Source: an uncultured Collinsella sp. (GTDB lineage Bacteria; Actinomycetota; Coriobacteriia; Coriobacteriales; Coriobacteriaceae). From it: a DNA stretch of 28,787 nt. Under the pieces are notes generated by a model. It had not been told where the DNA came from and did no database searches. It saw only the letters and a program-made list of their open reading frames with translations. The stretch's first letter is position 1. The number at the start of each line of letters is the position of its first letter. Where the stretch lies: positions 1 to 28,787 of the forward strand of contig CABUUB010000019.1 of assembly GCA_902494625.1 (NCBI GenBank), in the 5' to 3' direction. The position numbers and the translations under genes were made by a program. Positions 14,617 to 21,901 of this stretch are shown in pieces.

Positions 14617-14654
14617 CAAAGCAAAGGGCCCCGCATCCGATGGGATACGGGCCC
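14617..14654 (-). terminator. Terminator of pgi
   Basis: On the - strand GGGCCC-GTATCC (14654-14643) pairs with GGATGC-GGGGCCC (14638-14626), with one bulge and one wobble, and is followed by CTTTGCTTT. It may also end the convergent VirD4-like transcript. Confidence 0.7.
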
Positions 14655-14688
14655 CTGACTATAAGGCGCGATGCGTTAACAGCAGCGA

Positions 14689-16383
14689 CTACTTGCGATG
14701 CGCGCGATAGAACTCGATGAGCGCCTGGGTCGAAGCGTCCTGCTCGGCCTTGGCGGCATCGTCGTGGAAGGCAGGGGTGATCTGCTTGGCAAGCTGCTTG
14801 CCCAACTCGACGCCCCACTGGTCGTAGGAATCGATGCCCCAGACCGTACCCTCGACAAACGTGATGTGCTCGTACAGGGCGATGAGCTCGCCGAGCGCGA
14901 ACGGGGTCAGCGTGTCGCCGAAGATCGAGGTCGTCGGACGGTTGCCCTCAAAGCAGCGGGCGGGGACGATCTGCTCGGGCGTGCCCTCGGCGCGGACCTC
15001 GTCGGCCGTCTTGCCAAAGGCGAGCGCCTTGGTCTGGGCCAGGAAGTTGCCCAGGAACAGCTCGTGGACATCCTGGCCGCCGTCGGTTGCGGGGTTGGCA
15101 GTATTGGCGAAGGCGATGAAATCGGCCGGAACCACCACGGTGCCCTGGTGCAGCAGCTGGTAGAAGGCATGCTGGCCGTTGGTGCCGGGCTCGCCCCAGA
15201 AGATCTCACCGGTGTCGGAAGTCACGGCGCTGCCGTCCCAACGGACATGCTTGCCGTTGGACTCCATGGTGAGCTGCTGCAGGTAGGCCGGGAAGCGGTG
15301 CAGGTACTGGCAGTACGGCAGCACGGCGTGGCTCTTGGAACCGAAGAAGTTGACGTACCAGACGTTGAGCAGGCCCATCAGCGCAACGGCATTGTTCTCG
15401 AGCGGCGTGTTGCAGAAGTACTCGTCGATAGCGTGGAAGCCCTCGAGGAACTGCTGGAAGCGCTCGGGACCGAGCACGACGATCAGCGACAGGCCCACGG
15501 CGGAGTCGACGGAGTAGCGGCCGCCGACCCAGTTCCAGAAGCCGAAGGCGTTGGCGGGGTCGATACCGAAGGCCTCAACCTTCTCGAGTGCGGTGGAAAC
15601 GGCGACGAAGTGCTTTGCCACGGCCTCGGCGTTCTGCTCATCGGAGCCGTCGATGGCGCCCTGGGCCTTGAGCTGCTCGAGCATCCAGGTCTTGACCTCG
15701 CGGGCGTTGGTGAGGGTCTCGAGCGTGGTGAAGGTCTTGGAGACGATGATCACGAGCGTGGTCTCGGGATCCAGGCCCTTAAGCTTCTCGGCCTGGTCGT
15801 TGGGGTCGATGTTGGAGATATAGCGGCAGTCGATACCGGCGTCGGCATAGGGACGCAGAGCCTCGTAGGCCATGACCGGGCCCAGATCGGAGCCACCGAT
15901 GCCGATGGACACCAGGTGCTCGATCTTCTTGCCGGTAACGCCCTTCCACTCACCGGAGCGCACGCGCTCGGCGAAGGCATACATGCGGTCGAGGACCTCG
16001 TGCACGTCGGCGACGACATCCTGGCCGTCGACGATGAGCTGGCCCCTCTCGGTTGCGGGGCGGCGAAGCGCGGTGTGCAGGACGGCGCGGTCCTCGGTGG
16101 TGTTAATGTGCTCGCCGGAGAACATGGCGTCGCGGCGCTCCTCGAGCTTCACCTCGCGGGCAAGATCGCACAGCAGCTTGACGGTCTCATCGGTCACCAG
16201 GTTCTTCGACAGATCGAAGTGCAGGTCACCGGCGTCAAAGCTCAGCTTGTTCACGCGCTCGGCATCGGCAGCGAACCAGGCCTTGAGGTCGATACCATCG
16301 GCCTCGAGCTTCTCCTGATGAGCCTCGAGTGCCTTCCAAGCGGCAGTCGACGTAGCATCGATAGGTGCGGCAACAGTTGCCAT
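14689..16383 (-). CDS. pgi: Glucose-6-phosphate isomerase
   Basis: The product is 564 residues, matching the long bacterial/eukaryotic form. It interconverts glucose 6-phosphate and fructose 6-phosphate in the cytoplasm. Clear motifs are LVSIGIGGSDLGP, the phosphate-binding SKTFTTLET, FGFWNWVGGRYSVDSAVG, and the PGI signature ending in FPAYLQQLTMESNGK. Near the C-terminus EGTVWGIDSYDQWGVELGKQL includes the active-site region and the conserved lysine. The ATG at 16381-16383 was chosen because GAGGAGG lies 7 bases upstream; the frame extends to 16410 without such a site. Codon bias is very strong, as expected for a highly expressed glycolytic gene. It is transcribed alone. Confidence 0.95.
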   Translation of the reverse strand: MATVAAPIDATSTAAWKALEAHQEKLEADGIDLKAWFAADAERVNKLSFDAGDLHFDLSKNLVTDETVKLLCDLAREVKLEERRDAMFSGEHINTTEDRAVLHTALRRPATERGQLIVDGQDVVADVHEVLDRMYAFAERVRSGEWKGVTGKKIEHLVSIGIGGSDLGPVMAYEALRPYADAGIDCRYISNIDPNDQAEKLKGLDPETTLVIIVSKTFTTLETLTNAREVKTWMLEQLKAQGAIDGSDEQNAEAVAKHFVAVSTALEKVEAFGIDPANAFGFWNWVGGRYSVDSAVGLSLIVVLGPERFQQFLEGFHAIDEYFCNTPLENNAVALMGLLNVWYVNFFGSKSHAVLPYCQYLHRFPAYLQQLTMESNGKHVRWDGSAVTSDTGEIFWGEPGTNGQHAFYQLLHQGTVVVPADFIAFANTANPATDGGQDVHELFLGNFLAQTKALAFGKTADEVRAEGTPEQIVPARCFEGNRPTTSIFGDTLTPFALGELIALYEHITFVEGTVWGIDSYDQWGVELGKQLAKQITPAFHDDAAKAEQDASTQALIEFYRAHRK

Positions 16384-16506
16384 AGAGTCCTCCTCAGCAT
16401 ACGGGCGCACGCCTCCATGCGCCCGGACATTCAGATGCCACTATTCTAGCGCAGGTCAAGACTACAATCAGCGAGCGTTGCCAATCGGCCCCCAAACGGC
16501 AACCGA

Positions 16507-16535
16507 TCAAAAAGGGACAGGCTTATTTTGGCAGG
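16507..16535 (+). repeat. 29-bp intergenic repeat, copy A
   Basis: The sequence begins TCAAAAAGGGACAGG and ends TTTTGGCAGG. An inverted copy (25 of 29 identical) lies at 17236-17264. Copy A also faces a closer, looser inverted partner at 16552-16572 (CCAAAAATAACC to CCTTTT). Together these form a hairpin at 16510-16572 that, read on the - strand, ends in TTTTT and probably terminates the 16583-17158 gene. Confidence 0.75.
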
Positions 16536-16582
16536 TCAAACGCTTTACCAACCAAAAATAACCCGTCCTTTTATGGCAAATA

Positions 16583-17158
16583 TTAGGCCGCGGCGCAGAC
16601 GCTACCGAGTAACTCACGCAGAGGAGACCCGATGCCCTCCAGCAGTTCGGGCGCGATAATGGCAAAAACGGGAACCTCGCCGGTGCCCACGACAGCAGGC
16701 ACCTTGCCCTCCGAGACAATGCATCCATAAGGCACAAAGCCGTCTTCGCCGGCATCGAGCGCCGCCATGCGACGCGCGAGCTCGCGCGCAAAGCCGGCAG
16801 TATCGGCATCGCCAATCGCCAGGACAAAGTCCACGCCTTCGTCGGTCGCCAGGGCTACGGCCTCATCGACCAAATCGTCTCCCCCATCGCCCCCGACCAA
16901 GCCGCAGCGAAAAAGCACGCGTTCGAGCAGAGCTCGATCAAGCGAGCCGAGCGCCGCCGAGACGAGCTCATCGTGCGTATGTTTGTCACTGCCCAACACG
17001 ACCAGCGCCTTGGTGCCACCGTAGTGAGCGACCAATCGTCCGCACCAGCGAGCCACGTCTCCATCCGCAACAAGGCGCGTCGGCATACCAAACCCATAAT
17101 TGACCATCTTTTCCACAACCCTTCCGTGCGTATAGGCGGTATCAATCGTTAGGCTCAT
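16583..17158 (-). CDS. Truncated iron-containing alcohol dehydrogenase-like protein (N-terminal domain only)
   Basis: The product is 191 residues, half the usual 380-400 of the family. NYGFGMPTRLVADGD, then TKALVVLGSDKHTHDELVSAALGSL, GLVGGDGGDDLVDEAVALATDEGVDFVLAIGDADT follow the nucleotide-binding half of butanol-dehydrogenase-type enzymes. The consensus GGGS-x-D-x-AK loop has become GDADTAGFA, and the C-terminal metal-binding domain with its Asp and His ligands is absent. It may be a decayed gene or a small protein that kept the Rossmann-like half for another use. The frame is intact with a normal stop, which argues for retention. There is no good ribosome binding site before the ATG. Inverted repeats bound the gene on both sides. 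Confidence 0.6.
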   Translation of the reverse strand: MSLTIDTAYTHGRVVEKMVNYGFGMPTRLVADGDVARWCGRLVAHYGGTKALVVLGSDKHTHDELVSAALGSLDRALLERVLFRCGLVGGDGGDDLVDEAVALATDEGVDFVLAIGDADTAGFARELARRMAALDAGEDGFVPYGCIVSEGKVPAVVGTGEVPVFAIIAPELLEGIGSPLRELLGSVCAAA

Positions 17159-17235
17159 GCTACGAAGCGAGGTTTTCCGAGCTGTTTCGCACTCTTTAGA
17201 GCTGCGTTAAAACCCGATCCAACCGCACGACCATA

Positions 17236-17264
17236 CCTACCAAAACAAACCAGTCCCTTTTTGA
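17236..17264 (-). repeat. 29-bp intergenic repeat, copy B (inverted relative to A)
   Basis: Read on the - strand it begins TCAAAAAGGGACTGG and ends TTTTGGTAGG, differing from copy A at 4 of 29 positions. A and B point inward around the 16583-17158 gene like terminal inverted repeats 758 bases apart. No target-site duplication is visible. Confidence 0.75.
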
Positions 17265-17270
17265 CAGGTT

Positions 17271-17299
17271 TTGACGACGTCCGGACGAGCGGGTATTAT
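17271..17299 (+). promoter_or_regulatory. Promoter of the Y-family polymerase operon
   Basis: TTGACG (17271-17276) and TATTAT (17294-17299) are 17 bases apart, a good sigma-A promoter. Transcription should start within the first LexA-like box. Confidence 0.7.
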
Positions 17300-17330
17300 C
17301 GAACAGGTATTCGATAAGAACATGTGTTTG
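17300..17330 (+). promoter_or_regulatory. Two tandem LexA-like (SOS) boxes
   Basis: CGAACAGGTATTCG (17300-17313) and AGAACATGTGTTTG (17317-17330) each match the CGAAC-N4-GTTCG pattern with one and two departures, and are 17 bases apart start to start. They directly follow the -10 box, where a repressor would block initiation. This fits SOS control of an error-prone polymerase. Confidence 0.7.
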
Positions 17331-17344
17331 ATGAAGGGACACGG

Positions 17345-18850
17345 ATGGCGCACGAGCAGCACACCTATATCTGCATCGACCTCAAGACGTTTTATGCCAG
17401 CGTCGAGTGCGTCGACCGTGGGCTCGATCCGCTCACCACCAACCTGGTCGTTGCCGACGAATCGCGCGGGCGCACGACCATCTGCCTCGCCATCACACAG
17501 GCCATGAAGGACCTCGGGATACACAACCGCTGCCGTCTGTTCGAGATTCCCGACGGCATCGACTACATCAAGGCCGTACCGCGCATGCAGCATTACATGG
17601 AAGTGTCGGCGCAAATCTACGGCATCTATCTGGAATACGTGAGCCCGCAAGACATTCACGTCTATTCAATCGACGAATGCTTTATCGACGTGACGCCCTA
17701 TCTAGACCTCTACCACACTAATGCCAAAGGCTTTGCCTGCATGTTGCGCGATGAGGTCCTCGCGCGCACCGGCATCACGGCGACGGTCGGCATCGGCCCC
17801 AACCTATTCCAAGCCAAGGTAGCGCTCGACATTACCGCCAAGCACGTACCCAGCCGCATCGGCATACTCGACGACGAGACCTTTCGCAAGGAAATCTGGC
17901 CTCACCGCCCCATCACCGACATCTGGGGCATCGGGCCCGGCGTGGCAGCACGACTCGAAAAATACGGCGTCTACGATCTGATGGGCGTCGCGGCGCTCGA
18001 CGAAAACCTGCTCTACGACGAGCTCGGCGTCAATGCCGAGTATCTTATCGACCACGCCTTTGGGCGCGAGCCGACAACTATCGCCGATATTCAGGCCTAT
18101 CGCCCGCAGGCAACCTCAACAACCACGGGGCAAGTGTTATCGAAAGGCTATGCCTACGAGCAGGCCTACACCGTCTTGCGTGAGATGGTCGACAACGCCG
18201 TGTTGGACTTAGTCGATAAGCACGTGGTGTGCGACAGCATCTCGCTCTTTGTAGGCTACGCGAGCGAGCGCGCCGACATACGCCGTCTCGACGCCAGCGG
18301 CACAGCGCAATATGTAGACGGATGCGGGCATTTGCGTTCAAGCACGTCGAGCATCGAACCCGCCGCAACCGCCGGCCCCGAGCTCGCACCCCGTGCGCCC
18401 AAGCCCGTCCAACGCGATGACGAACGGCACCGCCTGGTGCGCGAAGCACAGGCAATCGACGGCATCTTTGTGGGAGAGCACGGCGGCAAACCGCGTGGTG
18501 GCTATGCTGCGCTGTTCGCACATTCCAATACATCCCGCAAGCTGCCCGAGCGCACCAATTCGTTTAAGAGGATCATGGGCTATTTCGATGAGCTCTGGGC
18601 GCAGACTGTCGATCCCAAACGACCGGTCAAGCGCATCAACCTGGGATTTGGCAACCTCATGCCCGAGGAATTTGCCACCATCGATCTGTTTAGCGATGTT
18701 AAGGCCGATGAGCGCGAGCGCGACCTGGCGCGCGCCGTCCTGGCCGTGAAGGGCAAGTACGGCAAGAACGCGCTCGTCAAGGGATTAAGCTTTACCGCCG
18801 GCGCCACCGCACGCGAACGCAACGATCAGGTAGGAGGACATCGTGCCTAA
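17345..18850 (+). CDS. Y-family DNA polymerase (UmuC/UvrX-like)
   Basis: The product is 501 residues from the ATG at 17345 (GAAGGGA upstream); an earlier in-frame ATG at 17324 lies inside a LexA-like box. Catalytic acids are visible: Asp12 in CIDLKTFYASVEC and Asp110-Glu111 in YSIDECFID. The thumb helix-hairpin region DIWGIGPGVAARLEKYGVYDLMGVA follows. The enzyme copies damaged templates with low fidelity. The family is usually 410-430 residues. Here about 80 extra residues, low in complexity (STSSIEPAATAGPELAPRAP) and then charged, are inserted in the little-finger domain between IRRLDASG and SNTSRKLPERTNSF. The next gene, a YolD-like protein, overlaps by 8 bases, as in Bacillus uvrX-yolD operons. 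No beta-clamp motif was identified with confidence. Confidence 0.88.
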   Translation: MAHEQHTYICIDLKTFYASVECVDRGLDPLTTNLVVADESRGRTTICLAITQAMKDLGIHNRCRLFEIPDGIDYIKAVPRMQHYMEVSAQIYGIYLEYVSPQDIHVYSIDECFIDVTPYLDLYHTNAKGFACMLRDEVLARTGITATVGIGPNLFQAKVALDITAKHVPSRIGILDDETFRKEIWPHRPITDIWGIGPGVAARLEKYGVYDLMGVAALDENLLYDELGVNAEYLIDHAFGREPTTIADIQAYRPQATSTTTGQVLSKGYAYEQAYTVLREMVDNAVLDLVDKHVVCDSISLFVGYASERADIRRLDASGTAQYVDGCGHLRSSTSSIEPAATAGPELAPRAPKPVQRDDERHRLVREAQAIDGIFVGEHGGKPRGGYAALFAHSNTSRKLPERTNSFKRIMGYFDELWAQTVDPKRPVKRINLGFGNLMPEEFATIDLFSDVKADERERDLARAVLAVKGKYGKNALVKGLSFTAGATARERNDQVGGHRA

Positions 18851-19268
18851 ACCCAAACAACAGCCCGTGCGCCCGCCGACCGCCTTCGAGCGCCTGGCGG
18901 ACCCCGAGGGCAGACGCCGCGCCGCCGACCCCAACCTCACTGCGAACGGTGCCGTGCGCGCCAACCGCGCCGCACAGTTTATGCCCTTTGCCGCCCTCAC
19001 GGGATACTACGAACTCGTGCGCAAGCAGGAAATCACCGTCGAGCCAAAACGTGAGCTCACGGAAGAAAAAGCCCTCGTGCTTTCTAAAAAACTCGAGGGT
19101 CTCAAACGTGGCGACTTGGTTCGTGTCACCTATTACGATACATACGGCTATCGCAGCCGCACCGGCATCCTCGACGAGGCGCTCCCCGCCTTCAAGCTCC
19201 TCAAGCTCCGAGACATCGCCATCGACTTCGACGACATCCAAGACATCGAACTGCGCGGACGAGCCTAG
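18843..19268 (+). CDS. YolD-like family protein
   Basis: The product is 141 residues from a GTG at 18843 preceded by GGAGG. RAAQFMPFAALTGYYELVRKQE and then LKRGDLVRVTYYDTYGYRSRTG, ending in IDFDDIQDIE, are the YolD pattern. The N-terminal 40 residues are basic and probably disordered. The GTG overlaps the polymerase stop by 8 bases. YolD-like proteins are regularly encoded with UvrX/UmuC-type polymerases and are thought to assist them, in a role that may parallel UmuD; the biochemical function is not established. It shares the SOS-type promoter at 17271. Confidence 0.85.
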   Translation: MPKPKQQPVRPPTAFERLADPEGRRRAADPNLTANGAVRANRAAQFMPFAALTGYYELVRKQEITVEPKRELTEEKALVLSKKLEGLKRGDLVRVTYYDTYGYRSRTGILDEALPAFKLLKLRDIAIDFDDIQDIELRGRA

Positions 19269-19294
19269 CCAAGGAAGCGCATCCAGAGCGACGC

Positions 19295-19678
19295 TTACAG
19301 CGTCATGACGTAGTAGCCCGCATCTCTCACGGCAGCCTCAAGGACACCGCGATCGATCGGCCGCTTGGAGCGCACGCGCGCTGTGTGGTCCGCGTACGTT
19401 ACCGTAGCCCACACACCATCCAGCGCATTGAGGGCATTGGCTACGTTCTGAGCGCAGCCGTCACAGCTCATGCCGCCGATGAGCAGCTCATCGCTATAGG
19501 GATAGTGTGACGCATCGGTATCCACCACAACAACCTTTTTGGCCTTCTTGCCGCTCGCACCATCGCTGCAACAACTCTTCCCGTGTGTCGAAGCGGCAAT
19601 GCGACGCAGTCCAAAAAACATGCCGACGGCAATGACGGCCAGCACGATGAAATTCGCAGGGCTGAGCAAGTCACTCAT
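19295..19678 (-). CDS. Membrane-anchored heavy-metal-associated (HMA) domain protein
   Basis: The product is 127 residues from the ATG at 19676-19678 (AAAGGGGA upstream). One N-terminal membrane helix (about 8-26) is followed by a Cys pair (SCCSDG) and a basic linker. The HMA domain then starts at about 64, with metal site GMSCDGC (Cys72, Cys75). HMA domains bind Cu(I) and related ions and pass them to transporters. No copper ATPase is beside it, so it may act as a metal buffer or chaperone at the membrane. A CsoR-like palindrome lies in its promoter region, which points to copper control. Confidence 0.85.
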   Translation of the reverse strand: MSDLLSPANFIVLAVIAVGMFFGLRRIAASTHGKSCCSDGASGKKAKKVVVVDTDASHYPYSDELLIGGMSCDGCAQNVANALNALDGVWATVTYADHTARVRSKRPIDRGVLEAAVRDAGYYVMTL

Positions 19679-19707
19679 GCGTTCCCCTTTCAAGTAGCCC
19701 TATCTAG

Positions 19708-19724
19708 ATACCCCCATGGGGTGT
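19708..19724 (-). promoter_or_regulatory. CsoR-like copper operator
   Basis: ATACCCCCATGGGGTGT has the TACCC-N4-GGGGT symmetry of CsoR operators. It lies 30 bases before the HMA gene start, between a TTAAGA and TATCTA that could be -35 and -10 elements on the - strand. The spacing is long (19 bases), as in some metal-regulated promoters. Confidence 0.5.
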
Positions 19725-19786
19725 CCCCATCTTAACCCAAAATTATGTCTGTTCGGTCAATTAGTTTCCCTCTTCAAACTTTTTTG

Positions 19787-19829
19787 TTGACCATGGCTTA
19801 CTTTCGTGTATAAGTTTTCCTAGGCTAAC
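19787..19829 (+). promoter_or_regulatory. Promoter of the DUF3793-flavodoxin operon with a DtxR/IdeR-like half box
   Basis: TTGACC (19787-19792) and TATAAG (19809-19814, preceded by TG) are 16 bases apart. TAGGCTAAC at 19821-19829, over the expected start site, equals the core of the IdeR/DtxR iron box (TTAGGTTAGGCTAACCTAA). The flanks do not complete the palindrome, so binding is plausible rather than certain. Confidence 0.5.
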
Positions 19830-19853
19830 AACTGAGGACCCGAAAGGGGCATC

Positions 19854-20558
19854 GTGACTCGAACCATTGACATCCCAACATACCAAACGGCTGTCGTGCG
19901 CAACTGCTCCCCTACGCTCGCAGGTATCAAGCCGGCTTCGCTCTTTACCTATCCCGGCGTTTACGCCAACCAAAACGGAAAACCCAGCGCCGCCCATATC
20001 GAAGAGCGACGCTCTCGCCTGCTCGCCGTCATAGCCCAATGCAACCGCGAGCTCCAGCCACTCGGGATCCATATGAGCGTTTTGGTCTGGCGCCCCTGCG
20101 GAGCGCTCATCTATGTGTACCGCCCTGCAGACCTCATGCGATACCTCTCCGACCCCCGCGCCACGACGGCGCTTGCCGCCGAAGGTTACGATGTCCACAA
20201 CCTGCCCGCGTCCCTGGTGCATCTCGCCGCGCGCATCACGCTGGCAAGCAGCAATGCCGCAGAGAGCGCCTATGACGGCAGCGTCTGCGCGCTCGCGCGA
20301 AATAGGCACTGCGATACGGGGTGCATGTGCGAGTTCCCCCACGAAATTGGCTATTTTTTGGGCTATCCCTACGAAGATGTCCATCAGTTTATCGTCCAGC
20401 ACGGCGAAAACTATAAGGTCTTTGGCGCATGGAAGGTATACACAAACGTTGAGCAGGCGCTCACGACCTTCGATTCCTATCGCGCATGCACGCAATACCT
20501 TACCTACATCTATCAACAGGGCTGCACTCTGGGACAACTTGTCCAGGCAACCCGATAG
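19854..20558 (+). CDS. DUF3793 family protein
   Basis: The product is 234 residues from a GTG at 19854 preceded by GAAAGGGG. The family signature is in the C-terminal half: FPHEIGYFLGYPYEDVHQFI, then NYKVFGAWKVYTNVEQALTTFDSY. No signal peptide or membrane segment is present. Its biochemical role is unknown. It is widespread in Clostridia and Coriobacteriia, and in my recollection it is often found near iron-uptake or flavodoxin genes. Here a flavodoxin gene follows after 46 bases and an iron-type operator core precedes it, so a function during iron limitation is a reasonable inference. Confidence 0.85.
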   Translation: MTRTIDIPTYQTAVVRNCSPTLAGIKPASLFTYPGVYANQNGKPSAAHIEERRSRLLAVIAQCNRELQPLGIHMSVLVWRPCGALIYVYRPADLMRYLSDPRATTALAAEGYDVHNLPASLVHLAARITLASSNAAESAYDGSVCALARNRHCDTGCMCEFPHEIGYFLGYPYEDVHQFIVQHGENYKVFGAWKVYTNVEQALTTFDSYRACTQYLTYIYQQGCTLGQLVQATR

Positions 20559-20604
20559 AGCATACAAAACGCGGCCGCACGCCGCACAACCGAAAGGAAG
20601 ACAT

Positions 20605-21024
20605 ATGAGCAAGATCGCAGTCGTCTACTGGAGCGGTACAGGCAACACCGAGGCCATGGCAAACTTCGTTGCCGAGGGCGCAACCGGTGCCGGCGCCGAG
20701 GCAGAGGTCATCTCCTGCGCCGACTTCTCTGCCGACAAGGTCGCCGAATATGATGCCTTCGCCTTCGGCTGCCCCGCCATGGGTTCCGAGGAGCTTGAAT
20801 ACGATGAGTTCCAGCCCATGTGGGATGAGGTCAAGGAGACCCTCGGCGACAAGAAGGTCGTCCTCTTTGGCTCTTATTCGTGGGCCGAGGGCGAATGGAT
20901 GGACAACTGGAAGGCGGACGCCGACGAGGCGGGCGTCAACGTCGTGGACTCCACCATCTGCTACGACGCGCCCGACGACGAGGGCGAGACCGCTTGCAAG
21001 GCCCTCGGAGCCGAGCTCGCGTAA
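20605..21024 (+). CDS. Flavodoxin
   Basis: The product is 139 residues, typical of short-chain flavodoxins. YWSGTGNTEAMA (8-19) is the FMN phosphate loop, and the isoalloxazine-contact regions are FGCPAMGSEELEYDEF and FGSYSWAEGEWMDNW. The protein is acidic, as electron carriers usually are. It replaces ferredoxin in low-potential electron transfer when iron is scarce, which fits the DtxR/IdeR-like core upstream of the operon. The ATG at 20605 has GAAAGGAAG before it. A strong bidirectional terminator follows. Confidence 0.92.
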   Translation: MSKIAVVYWSGTGNTEAMANFVAEGATGAGAEAEVISCADFSADKVAEYDAFAFGCPAMGSEELEYDEFQPMWDEVKETLGDKKVVLFGSYSWAEGEWMDNWKADADEAGVNVVDSTICYDAPDDEGETACKALGAELA

Positions 21025-21076
21025 CGAACCCAGGGCCTCCAAGAGAGCCTGCATCAAAGCGCATCCCCATCCCTAC

Positions 21077-21116
21077 AAAAGAGCGGGGCTGGATTCAAGT
21101 CCAGCCCCGCTCTTTT
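21077..21116. terminator. Strong bidirectional terminator
   Basis: A perfect 17-bp stem (21077-21093 with 21100-21116) with a 6-base loop has AAAA at the left and TTTT at the right edge. It separates the flavodoxin gene from the convergent transporter operon. Confidence 0.95.
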
Positions 21117-21139
21117 GCAACGGCAGTTACATCAACCGG

Positions 21140-21889
<750 letters not shown>

Positions 21890-21901
21890 GACAGGACCTC
21901 C

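Noticed and set aside
14698..16449. 583-codon open frame on the + strand opposite pgi
   Set aside because: It is a shadow of a highly biased gene; the sequence is repetitive in Leu, Val and Gly without any motif.
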